Shown piece by piece: positions 7,651 to 18,589 of a stretch of 64,000 nucleotides of DNA (positions within the stretch are counted from its first letter, which is position 1; the number at the start of each line of letters is the position of its first letter). A program made the translations under genes and the position numbers. The notes beneath the pieces were generated by a model, which was not told the DNA's origin, did not search any database, and was given only the letters and a program-made list of their open reading frames with translations. Source of the stretch: Pseudomonas sp. BBP2017 (GTDB lineage Bacteria; Pseudomonadota; Gammaproteobacteria; Pseudomonadales; Pseudomonadaceae); NCBI RefSeq assembly GCF_003024385.1, contig NZ_PVZN01000008.1, forward strand, positions 121,880 through 185,879, in the 5' to 3' direction.

Positions 7651-9570
7651 TCAAAGCCCTGGCGATTGTGCCAGGGCGTTGTCGGCACGCACCTGACGCC
7701 GGTCACCGATACGCCGGGTCAGGCCGATACGATCAAAATATTCCAGCACTTGAATGCTGCGCTTGCGGCCGATACCCAGCACATCACGAAAGGCAGCCAC
7801 CTGCACCACCGGATCGTCACTGGCCAGCTGCAAGAGCATAGCTGCCATTTGTCGGATTGTGACGTCAGGATAGAACAGATCGCGCACCACCTGGTGCACC
7901 TGGCCCAGACGCGCCAGCTTGCGCAACAACAATCGCACCTGCGCCTCCTCTTGCGCCAGCGACCTGGCCAGATCACGGACCCAGGGCGGATCGAATTGCC
8001 CTTGTTCAAGCAGCGGCTGCAACTGCAGCCATAGCGCCTCATCCACCTCGCTCAGGCGTACCTGATGTTCGGGCAAATGCAGCCAGGGGCCGTTGCCAAC
8101 AATGGCGCCACTGGCGAGCAGTTCATCAAGCAGGCTGATAAAGGCCGGACGTTCCAGCGGCAAGGCGGCAAAGCGGCGCAACCGATCCCGGTCGGGGCCG
8201 AGCTGATCGGGCTCCTGCTCATGAAAGTGCGCCAACTGCTCTAACACGGTCTGTTTCAGCGCCTGCCATCGCGCCGCGGTGAACAGCAACGGGCCCTGAC
8301 GTGTGGCGATGACCTGAACATCTGCCGGCAGTTTCCAACTGCTACGCAAACGGTTGAACTGACGCTCCAGGCGCTGCGGCTCCAGACCGACCTCATCATT
8401 GGCCAGCAACGCGGGCAAAGCCTGCTCCAGGCTGTCGACACTTGCCAGTGCCTGCAGCTGCGCTAGCCGCGCCTCGCTGCGACGTTGTCGCGCCGGGGCA
8501 TAAGGGTCGAGCACCCGGCCACCGCCCAGGGTGCGTTGCGCGCGGTGGTCACGCAGCACCAAGCGGTCGCCGTGTACCGCCTGCAGTGGCGCGTTGAGCT
8601 GTAACTGGGCAAACATGTGCGCACCGGGCCGCAGTTGTTCACCCTGCAATAACGCCACCCGTGCGCTGACGTCCTGGGTGCCCAGGTGCACGTGCACCGG
8701 GCTGAAGTGGGCAAAGCTACGGATTTCACTGGCAAGTAATTGCAGCTTGATATCCACCCGCTGCGTCGGTCCGTACAGCCATTCAGCGAGCAACCAGTCG
8801 CCACGGCGAATCTGCGCCAGTTCCAGGCGCTCGGCACTGATGTTCAACGCCACCCGCTGACCCGCCCATGCCTCGGCTACCGCCTGATTCTGGGCATGCA
8901 GCCCGCGTACCCGCACCGGCTTTCCAGCCTTGCCCAGGAGCAAGGTGTCACCCAACTGCACTTGACCAGCGAGCGCGGTGCCGGTGACCACAATACCGGC
9001 CCCCGCCGCCGCAAATGCACGGTCGATGGCCAAGCGAAAGCCGCCCCGGCGACTGCGTTCACGGATCTCTCCCTGCGCAGCGATCAAGGCCTGACGCAGG
9101 GCTGCGACGCCCTCACCGGTGACGCTCGACAGCGGAAATTGCGCAGCGCCAGCATAGGGGCCGGCTTCCAGCAAGGTACTGGCTTGCGCCTGAACCTCGC
9201 GAACCCGCCCCGGCTCGGCGCGGTCACACTTGCTGATGGCTACCAGCAGCCGGGGAATCCCCAGCAACTGCACGATGGCCAGGTGTTCTCGGGTCTGCGG
9301 CATCACCCCGTCATCAGCGGCCACCACCAGCACCACCAGATCAACACCCTGAGCACCCGCCAGCATGTTGTGGATAAACCGCTCGTGGCCCGGCACGTCG
9401 ATGAAGCCGGTCAACGGCGCCCCCGCGTCCAGACTCGCATAGCGATAACCGAGGTCGATGGTCATGCCCCGTTCGCGTTCCTCCCGGCGCTGATCTCCCG
9501 TCTGGCCAGTCAGGGCTTCCAGCAGGGAGGTCTTGCCATGGTCAATGTGCCCTGCCGTGCCGACAATCAC
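7651..9570 (-). CDS. selB: Selenocysteine-specific elongation factor SelB
   Basis: GTPase that carries Sec-tRNA-Sec to the ribosome at UGA codons marked by a SECIS hairpin. The 639-residue product begins [20 protein letters not shown] (G1), continues with [12 protein letters not shown] (G3) and ISKCDRAEP (G4), then translation-factor beta-barrels. The C-terminal roughly 250 residues are the winged-helix SECIS-binding domains. The GTG start overlaps the selA stop as GTGA and has AGAGG upstream; a longer in-frame start would add 27 unrelated residues inside selA. Transcription continues into selC. Confidence 0.96.
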   Translation of the reverse strand: MIVGTAGHIDHGKTSLLEALTGQTGDQRREERERGMTIDLGYRYASLDAGAPLTGFIDVPGHERFIHNMLAGAQGVDLVVLVVAADDGVMPQTREHLAIVQLLGIPRLLVAISKCDRAEPGRVREVQAQASTLLEAGPYAGAAQFPLSSVTGEGVAALRQALIAAQGEIRERSRRGGFRLAIDRAFAAAGAGIVVTGTALAGQVQLGDTLLLGKAGKPVRVRGLHAQNQAVAEAWAGQRVALNISAERLELAQIRRGDWLLAEWLYGPTQRVDIKLQLLASEIRSFAHFSPVHVHLGTQDVSARVALLQGEQLRPGAHMFAQLQLNAPLQAVHGDRLVLRDHRAQRTLGGGRVLDPYAPARQRRSEARLAQLQALASVDSLEQALPALLANDEVGLEPQRLERQFNRLRSSWKLPADVQVIATRQGPLLFTAARWQALKQTVLEQLAHFHEQEPDQLGPDRDRLRRFAALPLERPAFISLLDELLASGAIVGNGPWLHLPEHQVRLSEVDEALWLQLQPLLEQGQFDPPWVRDLARSLAQEEAQVRLLLRKLARLGQVHQVVRDLFYPDVTIRQMAAMLLQLASDDPVVQVAAFRDVLGIGRKRSIQVLEYFDRIGLTRRIGDRRQVRADNALAQSPGL

Positions 9571-10997
9571 CTCAAGGCCTCTAGCCACTGCAAATGCGGC
9601 AATTGCGCCAGCCATCCAGCCTCGTCGTCCAGTTGCCGCAGGTCCAGCCACAGCGCGTCATCATCAACGCGCCCAAGCACCGGAATCGGCAATGTGCGCA
9701 GGGCCTCCTCCAGGCCACGCAGGCTGCGACCACGCAAGCGTCTGGACAGCTGCGGGCGCAGGCACAAGGCCGCGCTAGGCAAGCGGGCCACCGGCTGACT
9801 GCCGCTGCCAATCATGCTCAGCGCCGGCACGGCAGCGACGTGCCAATCCGCCCCCAACATCTCTGCCAGCAGCGGTGCCAAGCGCTCGGCCTGGGTCAGA
9901 ATGTCGGCCTGCGGGCGGGTCAACAGGCGCAGGCTCGGCAGCCGCTCAGCCAGCAGGTCAGGGTTACGGTACAGACCCAGCACGGCCTCCAGGGCGGCGA
10001 GGGTCAGCTTGTCGACTCTGAGGGCGCGCTTGAGCGGGTTCTTCTTGATCTTCGCGATCAACGCCTTGCGCCCGACGATGATCCCGGCCTGGGGGCCGCC
10101 GAGCAGCTTGTCGCCACTGAAAGTGACGATGTCTGCACCGTCGGCCAGTGCCTGGCGTACCGTCGGTTCAGCCGGCAAGCCCCAACGGGTGAGGTCCAGT
10201 AAACTGCCGCTGCCCAGGTCTTCGAGCAGCGGCAAGTGGTGCTGGTGGGCCAGTTGCGCCAGCTCTGCGGTTGCGACCTGGGTAGTGAAACCCTGGATGC
10301 TGTAGTTGCTGCAGTGCACTCGCATCAACAGACCGCTGCGCGGGCCGATGGCCGCCTCATAGTCGCGGGTGTGGGTACGATTGGTGGTGCCCACCTCATG
10401 CAGCTTGACCCCGGCCCGGGCCATGATGTCCGGAATGCGAAAAGCGCCGCCGATCTCGATCAGTTCGCCACGGGAGATAATGCCTTCCTTGCGCGCACCC
10501 AAACTGTTGAGCGCGAGCAGCACCGCCGCCGCGTTGTTATTGACCACCGTGACCGCCTCGGCACCGGTCAGCTCACGGATCAGCCCTTCAATCAGGTCAT
10601 CGCGGTCACCGCGCTTGCCGCTGGCCAGGTCGTATTCGAGGTTCAGTGGGTAGCGTGCCGCCATTTGCACCGCGTCGATAGCCTCCTCAGGCAGCAGCGC
10701 GCGGCCAAGGTTGGTGTGCAGCACGGTGCCGGTGAGGTTGAACACCCGTCGTACCTGGCTGCGATGCTGGGCTGCAAGCCGTTCACCGGCGCGCCCGGCG
10801 AGTACTGCCGGGGCCAGCTCTGCGGCGTCTAGCTGGCCGAGCCTGGCCGGCTCGCGCAGATCGTCGAGCAGCTGGCGCAGGCTGGCCAATACCGCGTCAC
10901 GGCCGTAGCGCTCGATCAGCGGCTGGCAGGCGGGGTGACGCAAAAGGGTGTCGATGGAGGGCAGGCGTGTCGGCAGTTTGGCGAGGTTGGAGGGCAT
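9567..10997 (-). CDS. selA: L-seryl-tRNA(Sec) selenium transferase SelA
   Basis: PLP enzyme converting Ser-tRNA-Sec to Sec-tRNA-Sec with selenophosphate. Family motifs are [29 protein letters not shown], and the PLP-lysine region [13 protein letters not shown]. The chosen ATG (476 residues) sits before [13 protein letters not shown] with GAAGG some 11 bases upstream. A GTG 45 bases earlier is also open but has no visible ribosome binding site. It lies between fdhE and selB, overlapping selB by four bases. Confidence 0.95.
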   Translation of the reverse strand: MPSNLAKLPTRLPSIDTLLRHPACQPLIERYGRDAVLASLRQLLDDLREPARLGQLDAAELAPAVLAGRAGERLAAQHRSQVRRVFNLTGTVLHTNLGRALLPEEAIDAVQMAARYPLNLEYDLASGKRGDRDDLIEGLIRELTGAEAVTVVNNNAAAVLLALNSLGARKEGIISRGELIEIGGAFRIPDIMARAGVKLHEVGTTNRTHTRDYEAAIGPRSGLLMRVHCSNYSIQGFTTQVATAELAQLAHQHHLPLLEDLGSGSLLDLTRWGLPAEPTVRQALADGADIVTFSGDKLLGGPQAGIIVGRKALIAKIKKNPLKRALRVDKLTLAALEAVLGLYRNPDLLAERLPSLRLLTRPQADILTQAERLAPLLAEMLGADWHVAAVPALSMIGSGSQPVARLPSAALCLRPQLSRRLRGRSLRGLEEALRTLPIPVLGRVDDDALWLDLRQLDDEAGWLAQLPHLQWLEALR

Positions 10998-11066
10998 TAA
11001 CGAGGTTACCTTCAACAGGGTGGCCCGCGATGGCAGCGGCACAAAACCTGAGTGTAGACGCTGTAC

Positions 11067-11993
11067 TCACTCCCCTCCCGGCGCCAGCATCAGATTCGGC
11101 GCCAGCCGCTGATAGCCCTCCTGATCCAGGCGCAGGTCCAGTGCCAGGCTTGCCAGATCCGCAGACAGCGCCTCGGCATCAGCATCGCACTCCAGATAAA
11201 TCTGCTTCAGGTAGACTTTGCAACCTGGACAACATTCAGCCCGTAGCGGCGCTTTGCCGGCGGCATGGCGATCATCCTCAAGGTTGAAGTAAGTCAGCCC
11301 CTTACTCTGTTCACAGTAGATACATTTGACCCGCACCACATGCCACTCACAGGCACACAGCGAGCACACCAGATAACGCAGACCGTTGTACTTGCCACGA
11401 TGACGGATCACCCCGGCCATGGCCGGCGATCCACAGGCCGGACACTGACAGAGGCTGTCGCCCGCCTTGGGTTCGGTGTTCGGTAGGTTCAGTAACCAAT
11501 GGCTCCAGGCCGCCTGCAAGGCAGCCCCGAGAAACGGTACCAGGGCTGCAGGCACCGCGCTGAACTGCCCGGTCAGCAAGGCGATGCCCCAGAGCTTACG
11601 CTGTTCGGCACTGGCATCACGCAAGGTGCTCACTGCTACACCCAGCTCGGCGCTGGCAGGTGCGTGATAACGCTGTAACAAAGCATCCAGATAAGCCAGC
11701 CAATGCCCTTCTCGCACCAGGCTGTCAGCGGCCAGTGGCGGCAAGCCGTGCTCCAGGCACAGGCGCTGACGTTCAGTCTCGGCAGGTGCTGCCACAGGGG
11801 GTTGATCAAGCAGGCTTTGCTGAATACGACACAAGCTGGCAATCAAGCGCAGGTAATCACCCAGCGCATTGCCTTCGGCAAGGCTGTCCAGCCGCGCCGC
11901 GCGCAAGGCAAACAGGTTGGCGGGTGGCAGATAGAGAAACGGCGGCGTGCTGGCCGCCGCTTCGATCTGCCCAGGTTCAAGAATGGTGCTCAA
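11067..11993 (-). CDS. fdhE: Formate dehydrogenase accessory protein FdhE
   Basis: Cytoplasmic rubredoxin-like protein needed for assembly of Tat-exported formate dehydrogenase-N/O; it binds the catalytic subunit and iron. The product has 308 residues, the usual length. The C-terminal half has the four expected cysteine pairs: CPACGS, CSLCACEW, CIYCEQ and CCPGCK. It starts four bases after the fdoI stop and is followed by selA, so it belongs to the fdo-sel operon. Confidence 0.95.
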   Translation of the reverse strand: MSTILEPGQIEAAASTPPFLYLPPANLFALRAARLDSLAEGNALGDYLRLIASLCRIQQSLLDQPPVAAPAETERQRLCLEHGLPPLAADSLVREGHWLAYLDALLQRYHAPASAELGVAVSTLRDASAEQRKLWGIALLTGQFSAVPAALVPFLGAALQAAWSHWLLNLPNTEPKAGDSLCQCPACGSPAMAGVIRHRGKYNGLRYLVCSLCACEWHVVRVKCIYCEQSKGLTYFNLEDDRHAAGKAPLRAECCPGCKVYLKQIYLECDADAEALSADLASLALDLRLDQEGYQRLAPNLMLAPGGE

Positions 11994-11997
11994 GTGG

Positions 11998-12651
11998 TCA
12001 TCCTTTTTTACTGATCTGCGAGTCCGGCGGATCCTCGCGGGTCACTTCCCGATACCATAGTTCATGGTGCTTTTTCGCCCAGGCGCGACTGACCCGACCA
12101 TGCAGCATCGCACTGGCCGAGCCCTTGATCCAGATTCCGGCATAGATGTGCACAATGACGCTCAGCACCAGCACGAAAGCTGCTAATGCGTGCAGCAGCG
12201 TTGCCAGGCGAATCGAGCCGATACCGAAGTACTGGCTGAACCAGGCCCGCCAGATCACCACGCCACTGAACAGCAGGACCAGCATGCACAGTAGCAAGGT
12301 CCAGAACAGCAGCTTCTGCCCGGGGTTGTACTTACCGATGGATGGCACGCCCTGCTCTTCGTTACGCATTACCCGGTCGATACGTCGCAGCCACAAGCGA
12401 TCGTTGCCGCTGATGAAGTTGGCGCGCCAGAAGCGCACCACCAGACCGAGGAAGAACACGAACATCGCCAGGCCCAGAAACGGATGCAAGATCCGTGTCC
12501 AGGGCCCGCCCCCGAACAGGTGACTGAGCCAGAACAGCGCCGGGTGGAACAGCGCCAGCCCAGACAAACCGGCAAGGATGAACAGAATGGCAACCAACCA
12601 ATGGTTGCTCCGTTCGTTGGCGTTGTAGCGCAGGATAGGTTTGTCGTTCAT
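11998..12651 (-). CDS. fdoI: Formate dehydrogenase cytochrome b556 subunit
   Basis: Gamma subunit of the membrane-bound formate dehydrogenase-N/O complex. It holds two b-type hemes and reduces quinone. The 217 residues contain four hydrophobic helices with candidate heme histidines in [24 protein letters not shown], and [21 protein letters not shown]. Its start overlaps the fdoH stop by four bases (ATGA). Subunit order alpha-beta-gamma matches enteric fdnGHI/fdoGHI. The fdo rather than fdn name follows the respiratory, aerobic lifestyle and is a convention. Confidence 0.94.
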   Translation of the reverse strand: MNDKPILRYNANERSNHWLVAILFILAGLSGLALFHPALFWLSHLFGGGPWTRILHPFLGLAMFVFFLGLVVRFWRANFISGNDRLWLRRIDRVMRNEEQGVPSIGKYNPGQKLLFWTLLLCMLVLLFSGVVIWRAWFSQYFGIGSIRLATLLHALAAFVLVLSVIVHIYAGIWIKGSASAMLHGRVSRAWAKKHHELWYREVTREDPPDSQISKKG

Positions 12652-13598
12652 GGCCGCTCCTCCCCTTGCCCACCCGGTGTGTGCGGGTCATACACATGCA
12701 CGGCGGGATCGACCACATGCACGCTGGTATCCGGTGCACTCGGGTGCTCGTCCTCCTCGACCCGGCTCGGACCGATGCGCACATAGTGGAAGAACCCCGC
12801 CAGCACCGCCGCGCCCATGGCCAGCAGCGCCAGCGGTTTGCTCACCCCTTTCCACAACCCTACCAACGGGCTGATTACCGGCTGGTCCGGCAGGCCCGCG
12901 TACAGCTTGGGTTGATCGGCATGGTGCAATACATACATCACATGGGTACCGCCGACACCATCCGGGTCATACAAGCCGGCGTTGTCGAAACCCCGCGACT
13001 TGAGGTCGACGATGCGTTCGGCGGCGTGCTCTTTCATGTCCTCCTTGGTGCCGAACACAATCGCCCCGGTCGGGCAGGTCTTCACGCAAGCGGGCTCAAG
13101 CCCCACCGCGACACGGTCGGAACACAGGGTGCACTTGTAGGCTTTGTGATCCTTCTGCGAAATACGCGGAATGTTGAACGGGCAGCCGGTAATGCAGTAA
13201 CCGCAGCCGATGCAGTGGTCCTGATTGAAGTCGACGATGCCGTTGGCATGCTGGATGATCGCGCCCGGGCTCGGGCAGGCCTTCAGGCAGCCAGGATCGG
13301 CGCAGTGCATGCAGCCATCCTTGCGGATCAGCCACTCCAGGTTGCCTTCGGTGTTTTCGTGCTCGGTAAAACGCATCAAGGTCCAGGTTTCTGCGCTCAG
13401 GTCCTGTGGGTTGTCGTAGGTGCCATAGCTATGGCCAACCTCGTCACGCAGCTCGTTCCACTCTGAACAAGCGACCTGACACGCTTTGCAGCCGATGCAC
13501 TTGGTGGTGTCGATCAGCTTGGCCACCTGCTCCTGCTGGCGGATCGACGGCGGCGCAGTGGTGGTGGCCGAACGGGCGATGATGTCTTGGCTAGCCAT
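12648..13598 (-). CDS. fdoH: Formate dehydrogenase iron-sulfur subunit
   Basis: Beta subunit carrying electrons from the alpha subunit to cytochrome b. The 316 residues contain four ferredoxin-type cysteine clusters: [14 protein letters not shown] (from about residue 36), [26 protein letters not shown], and CTLC with a later CVKTCP. Together these can hold four [4Fe-4S] centres. A C-terminal hydrophobic helix ([17 protein letters not shown]) anchors it to the membrane on the periplasmic side. It overlaps fdoG by one base (TGATG) and fdoI by four. Confidence 0.96.
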   Translation of the reverse strand: MASQDIIARSATTTAPPSIRQQEQVAKLIDTTKCIGCKACQVACSEWNELRDEVGHSYGTYDNPQDLSAETWTLMRFTEHENTEGNLEWLIRKDGCMHCADPGCLKACPSPGAIIQHANGIVDFNQDHCIGCGYCITGCPFNIPRISQKDHKAYKCTLCSDRVAVGLEPACVKTCPTGAIVFGTKEDMKEHAAERIVDLKSRGFDNAGLYDPDGVGGTHVMYVLHHADQPKLYAGLPDQPVISPLVGLWKGVSKPLALLAMGAAVLAGFFHYVRIGPSRVEEDEHPSAPDTSVHVVDPAVHVYDPHTPGGQGEERP

Positions 13599-16500
13599 CA
13601 GATTTTCTCCACGTTGACCAGGAACGACTTCGATTCCGGCGTTTGCGTATTGCCGTCACCGAGGAACGGCACCAGGGTGTTGGTCAGGTAGCCGTGCCGG
13701 GTCACCCCGGTAAAGCCCCAGTGCAACGGAATGCCGATCTGGTGCACGGTCTGGTTGTTGACCTGCAGCGGACGAATCCGCTTGGTCACCACTGCCACCG
13801 CCTCGATATGCCCGCGCTTGCAGGTGACACGCACCCGGTCGCCCGCCGCAATGCCTTTCTCCTTGGCCAGCACCTCGCCGATTTCGACGAACTGCTCCGG
13901 CTGCGTCACCGCGTTGATCGGACAATGCTTGGTCCAGAAGTGGAAGTGCTCGGTCAGCCGATAGGTTGTGGCGGCGTAGGGGAATTCCTTGGCTTGCCCC
14001 AGGGTGTCCCATACCGAATCGAACACCCTTCCTGCCGGGTTGCTGGTGGCCTTCTTGTTGTTCGGGTGCAACGGGTTGACCCCGATAGGTGTTTCGAACG
14101 GTTCGTAATGCTCCGGGAACGGCCCTTCGGCCATCTTGTCCAAGGCAAAGAAACGCGCCACGCCCTCAGGGTTCATGATGAACGGATTCATCCCAGCTTC
14201 CGGTGCGGAATCGGCTTTGAAGTCCGGCACATCGGTGCCGCCCCAGGCCTTGCCGTTCCACCACAGCAAACGCTTGTGCGGCGACCAGGGTTTGCCCTGC
14301 ACGTCAGCCGAGGCCCGGTTGTAGAGAATCCGCCGGTTCGCAGGCCATGCCCAGGCCCAGCCGAGGTTTTGCTTCATGCCGAACGGATCGGCGTTGTCAC
14401 GCCGAGCCATCTGGTTACCCTGCTCGGTCCAGCTGCCACAGAAGATCCAGCAACCGGAGGCGGTACTGCCATCGTCCTTGAGCTGGGCGAAGCCGGCCAA
14501 CTGCTGTCCGGCCTTGATGGTCGCACCGCTGGCATCGGTGACATCGGCCACCGCGTAACCGCTGAACTCCTTGGCGATCTCTTCCGGTGTCGGTTCGTGG
14601 GGCACCTTGTACGGCCAGTTGAGCTTGAGGATCGACTCAGCCCAGGCGCCACCTTCACGCTGGTAACGCTCACGCAGGCGCAGGAACAACGCGCTCATGA
14701 TCCACACGTCAGTCCGCGCCTGGCCAGGACCGTCAGCGCCCTTCCAGTGCCATTGCAGCCAGCGGCTGCTGTTGACCAGCGAACCGTCTTCCTCGGCAAA
14801 GCAGGTAGTGGGCAGACGAATGACTTCGGTTTGCACATTCGCCGTATCGACATCGTTGTACGGCCCGGCATTGCGCCAGAACTCCGAGGTCTCGGTGGCC
14901 AGCGGGTCCATCACCACCAGCCATTTGAGCTTGCTCAGCGCGGCAGTGACACGGTTCTTGTCGGGCAAGGCGGCAATCGGGTTGAAGCCCTGGCAGAAGT
15001 AACCGTTGACCTGCTCCTTGGCCATCATGTCGAACATCTTCAACACGTCGTAGCCCGGGATATCCAGCTTCGGCAGATAATCAAAGCCCCAATGGTTCTC
15101 GGCGGTGGCGTTGGCGCCATACCAGGCCTTCATCAGGCTGACATGGAACTTGCCGTAGTTCTGCCAGTAGGACAACTGCCCCGGCCGCAGCGGCTTGGGT
15201 GCTCGTTTGGCGATGTAGGTGTCATAGTCCTGCTCGGCGTCCGACGGCAGGGTCAGGTAGCCCGGCAGCAGGTTCGACAACAGCCCCAGGTCCGTCAGCC
15301 CCTGGATATTGGAGTGACCGCGCAGGGCGTTGACCCCGCCACCGGGCATACCGACGTTACCCAGCAGCAACTGGACCATGGCCGCACTGCGGATGATCTG
15401 CGAGCCGATCGAATGCTGGGTCCAGCCCAGGGCGTAGAGGATCGTCATGGTTTTGCCCGGTTGCGAGCAAGTGGCGATCTCTTCCCAGACCTTGCGCATG
15501 CTGTCCACTGGCATACCGCAAATCTGGCTGGCCAGCTCCGGCGTGTAGCGGCTGTAATGCTGTTTCATCAGCTGATAAACACAACGCGGATCCTGCAGGG
15601 TCGGGTCGACCTTGGCAAAGCCGTCTTCACCGAGTTCGTAACCCCAGCCAGACTTGTCTGTATAACTACGTTTGTCTGCGTCGTAGCCGCTGAACAAGCC
15701 GTCTTCGAAGCCATAACCTGCTTTGACGAGGAACGACACGTCGGTGTAGTTGCGCACGTACTCGTGCTGAATCTGATCAGTGCTGATCAGGTAATTGATC
15801 AGCCCCCCCATGAAGGCGATATCTGTGCCGGTACGAATCGGCGCGTAATAATCGGCCACCGAAGCAGTTCGGGTAAAACGCGGGTCGACCACGATCAGCC
15901 TGGCCTGGTTGTGCGCCTTGGCCTCGGTAACCCATTTGAAGCCGCACGGATGGGCTTCTGCAGCGTTGCCACCCATCACCAGGATCAGATTCGCGTTGGC
16001 GATATCGGTCCAGTGATTGGTCATGGCTCCACGGCCGTACGTCGGGGCAAGACTTGCCACCGTCGGGCCATGTCAGACACGTGCCTGGTTATCGAACCCC
16101 AGCATGCCCAGACTGCGAATGACTTTGTGGGTCATGTAGCCGGCTTCGTTCGACGAAGCCGATGCGGCTAGAAAGCCTACGCTCAGCCAACGATTGACCG
16201 TCTGACCCTGGGTGTTCTTCTCAATGAAGTTGGCGTCGCGATCGGTCTTCATCAGATCGGCAATACGATCCAGCGCCTCATCCCAGGACATCCGGGTCCA
16301 CTCTTTGCTGCCTGGTTTGCGCACCTGTGGGTACTGCAGCCGGTTGGGGCTGTGGATAAAGTCGAGCAGACCGGCGCCTTTCGGGCACAGGGTGCCGCGG
16401 TTCACCGGATGGTCGGCGTCGCCTTCGATATGGATGATGTTTTGCGCAACGTTCTTGGCCGCATCACCCTGGCTGTACATGATCAAGCCGCAGCCGACAG

Positions 16501-16663
16501 AGCAATAAGGACAGGTGTTACGGGCTTCTTTGGTATGCGCCAGCTTGAAGTGACGCACCTGCTCGGCGAAGGCCGGTGTCGGGGCCATGCCCAACGCAGC
16601 CAGGCTCGAACCTCCAAGGCCGATAGCGGCGACCTTGAAGAACTGCCGACGGTTGAGATCCAT
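13598..16663 (-). CDS. fdoG: Formate dehydrogenase-N alpha subunit, selenoprotein
   Basis: Oxidises formate with a bis-MGD molybdenum or tungsten centre and passes electrons to fdoH. Read as one 1021-residue protein with selenocysteine at codon 197 (in-frame TGA at 16073-16075): the context [18 protein letters not shown] is that of FdnG/FdoG. The N-terminus has a twin-arginine signal ([15 protein letters not shown]) ending TPAFA, and a [4Fe-4S] motif [10 protein letters not shown] near residue 52. The length is close to the 1015 residues of E. coli FdnG. The start ATG has AGGAG upstream. A hairpin after the TGA fits a SECIS element, and selA, selB and selC lie downstream in the same operon. 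A conventional reading would wrongly split this into two genes. Confidence 0.97.
16034..16075 (-). promoter_or_regulatory. UGA codon and SECIS element of fdoG
   Basis: Starting at the Sec TGA, the next 40 bases can fold into a hairpin whose tip is GGCA-AGTCT-TGCC (16046-16058). The apical GTCT resembles the AGGTCT loop of the E. coli fdnG and fdhF SECIS elements that SelB binds, at the right distance from the UGA. The pairing is seen by eye; SelB binding is inferred. Confidence 0.85.
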
Positions 16664-16960
16664 CGTGCACTCCTGATCAGGTGGTGGACGCGCGGGACGT
16701 TGCCGGCGCCTCTTGAACGATCACGGTGGCGTCTTTTACAGCAGATGCCAGTTGATACTGTAGTCAAGAATCCTGATGTCGGGGTGAAGATAGAAAATCG
16801 TCGTGCACGGGATATCCGCAGAAATTCCAACCCACCTCCAATATTCCGTTTCAGCTTCGTTGTTATTCCAAACAAACATTAAAACCTGACATTTTTGCCA
16901 GTCACCGTTTATTTTCGCCTACGACATACTCCAACTGTCACCAAGACAAGGAGATAAACA

Positions 16961-17944
16961 ATGTCATTTGACCTACTAGGCCCTGACCCCGCTGACGGCT
17001 ACCCTCACACACCGCCCACTCTCGCCATGGCTGCGGGCGATGAAAAACAGCAAGCCCATCAGTACGCAGTCAATATCGACATTGCTATGCGTCAGCACTA
17101 TGCGGCTAACTTGAAGGCGTTGAGCAAAACGCTGTATCCGCTGTTGTACGCAGAAGCGACATTCAGTGGTGGGCGCTACACATTTTCCGTTGATGAGCAC
17201 ACAACGTATGTGTGCCAGGAATCAAACCCCGTCTATACACAACTCAAAGCCATTGCGCATATACCTCTCGGCATCTATTCGATTATTTTTCCCTATGCCA
17301 AACATTCTACCAACGGGCAGTGGCTGGAACCTTTGCGCGTATTCTCTGGCCAGGTAGCCAGTGTGCTCGAACGCGTGGAGCATCTTGATATCCCCGAAGC
17401 GATACGCAATGCCAGTGAACGTATCTTGAGCGAGGCCATTGCGTTCATGGCCAGATTATTAGAAGAAAAGAGATTTACCATAGAACAATACGAAGCGTTC
17501 TGCCACAGCCTGGGTGACGCCATACTGACCAATCAGAATTTTGCGGCAAAAGACCAAGTCGAGGTGATGCGAGGTTATTTGCTTCATTGGCGAGGTCTGG
17601 TTGGCCAGGAAACCTGGGACAAAATGTACGTTGTGTGCCAATGCCTTTGGCCAGTTTCCCAAGAAAGCGCACATGAGCAAATTATAAAATCGACAATGGC
17701 CCCTGAGTACCACGACACTCACATGATTGTGTCCGAAGCGGTACCGACCTTGGACGCAGCCAAGCTGCTGCTGGCACGCATACTCGCTGATCGCGTGCTG
17801 GCAGCCAACGTTTTTGACAAATCCGCTCACCCGGAGTTTGCCCAGAATATTTACTCGCTATCGACTGAACGGGATCTTTTGGCAAGATCGGTTGGCGCTG
17901 AATTAATTCGGACTTTGTCGCGATGCCCGCATGGGCATTCCTGA
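16961..17944 (+). CDS. Unrecognised 327-residue protein
   Basis: I recognise no family. The start is well supported: AAGGAGA lies seven bases before the ATG. The protein has no signal peptide and no clear transmembrane segment, and it is rich in predicted helix and in His, Tyr and Gln. A central part (about residues 130-215) contains ERVEHLDIPEAIRNASERI and an EQYEAFCHSLGDAIL stretch. It is more AT-rich than its neighbours, as is the region before it. A secreted GlcG/HbpS-type gene follows on the same strand after about 80 bases. The two may form an acquired cassette between the fdo operon and the MocR module. Confidence 0.75.
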   Translation: MSFDLLGPDPADGYPHTPPTLAMAAGDEKQQAHQYAVNIDIAMRQHYAANLKALSKTLYPLLYAEATFSGGRYTFSVDEHTTYVCQESNPVYTQLKAIAHIPLGIYSIIFPYAKHSTNGQWLEPLRVFSGQVASVLERVEHLDIPEAIRNASERILSEAIAFMARLLEEKRFTIEQYEAFCHSLGDAILTNQNFAAKDQVEVMRGYLLHWRGLVGQETWDKMYVVCQCLWPVSQESAHEQIIKSTMAPEYHDTHMIVSEAVPTLDAAKLLLARILADRVLAANVFDKSAHPEFAQNIYSLSTERDLLARSVGAELIRTLSRCPHGHS

Positions 17945-18025
17945 CACGATATTGAGACGAGGACTACACCTTCTCGTTACAGCTCCTGCTAGGTTGGCTT
18001 GACTATTCAAGGACCACACTTGGCA

Positions 18026-18553
18026 ATGAAACCAACATGTAACCTCGCAGCTCCCATCGGATGGATAAGCCTGCTATTGCTGATCGGGCCTGCGCTCGCC
18101 AATCCAGAGCTCAGTCATGAGGTAGCCGTGAAGCACGAGCAAAGTACCAGCTATTCGATTACATCGCAGATGGCGCAGACTATGGCGGATGTTGCTGTGC
18201 GTGCTGCCCGGGAGAAAGGCTTCACTATTGTTGTCAGCATTGTCGACAACCATGGCAACCTCAAGCTTTTCCATCGCATGGACAATACCAGCAGCGGCAG
18301 CATTCAAGTATCCCAACTCAAAGCGTCAACCTCCGCTCAGTTTCCAGTCTCGACAAAAGCCCTGGCAGAAAGAAGCGCAGGATTGGCGGGAAATCCTTAT
18401 GGATCGATCCCGGGCTTTCTACTGCTGGAGGGTGGGTTGCCAATCATCAACAAAAACGGCATGCATATCGGCGGCATCGGTATCAGTGGCGCGACTCCGG
18501 AACTGGATGGGCAGTTTGCTCAAGCGGCAATAGACGCGCTTGCTGAAAAGTAA
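18026..18553 (+). CDS. Secreted GlcG/HbpS family heme-binding-type protein
   Basis: Protein of 175 residues with an N-terminal signal peptide (hydrophobic ISLLLLIGPALA, then NPELS), so it is predicted to be periplasmic. The rest matches the GlcG/HbpS (DUF336) family: ADVAVRAAREKGFTIVVSIV, HRMDNTSSGSIQVSQLKAST, and a C-terminal GGLPI-GGIGISGAT segment. Family members bind heme (HbpS) or are of unknown role next to glycolate or other operons (GlcG). The ATG was chosen with AAGGA 13 bases upstream; a TTG nine codons earlier is also open. Function here is not established. Confidence 0.83.
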   Translation: MKPTCNLAAPIGWISLLLLIGPALANPELSHEVAVKHEQSTSYSITSQMAQTMADVAVRAAREKGFTIVVSIVDNHGNLKLFHRMDNTSSGSIQVSQLKASTSAQFPVSTKALAERSAGLAGNPYGSIPGFLLLEGGLPIINKNGMHIGGIGISGATPELDGQFAQAAIDALAEK

Positions 18554-18589
18554 GCCGCTATTGCCACCGTTACTCCCCTGCTCGCCCCG

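Noticed and set aside
13643..16171. 842-codon plus-strand frame opposite fdoG
   Set aside because: Shadow of fdoG codon use; the sense frame has all formate dehydrogenase motifs.
13598..16663. fdoG as a pseudogene broken by a stop codon
   Set aside because: The stop is TGA at the known selenocysteine position, followed by a SECIS-like hairpin, with selA, selB and selC alongside.
16752..16767. TTGATACTGTAGTCAA upstream of fdoG as an ANR/FNR box
   Set aside because: Half-sites are two bases too far apart (16 instead of 14 bases), so binding is unlikely.
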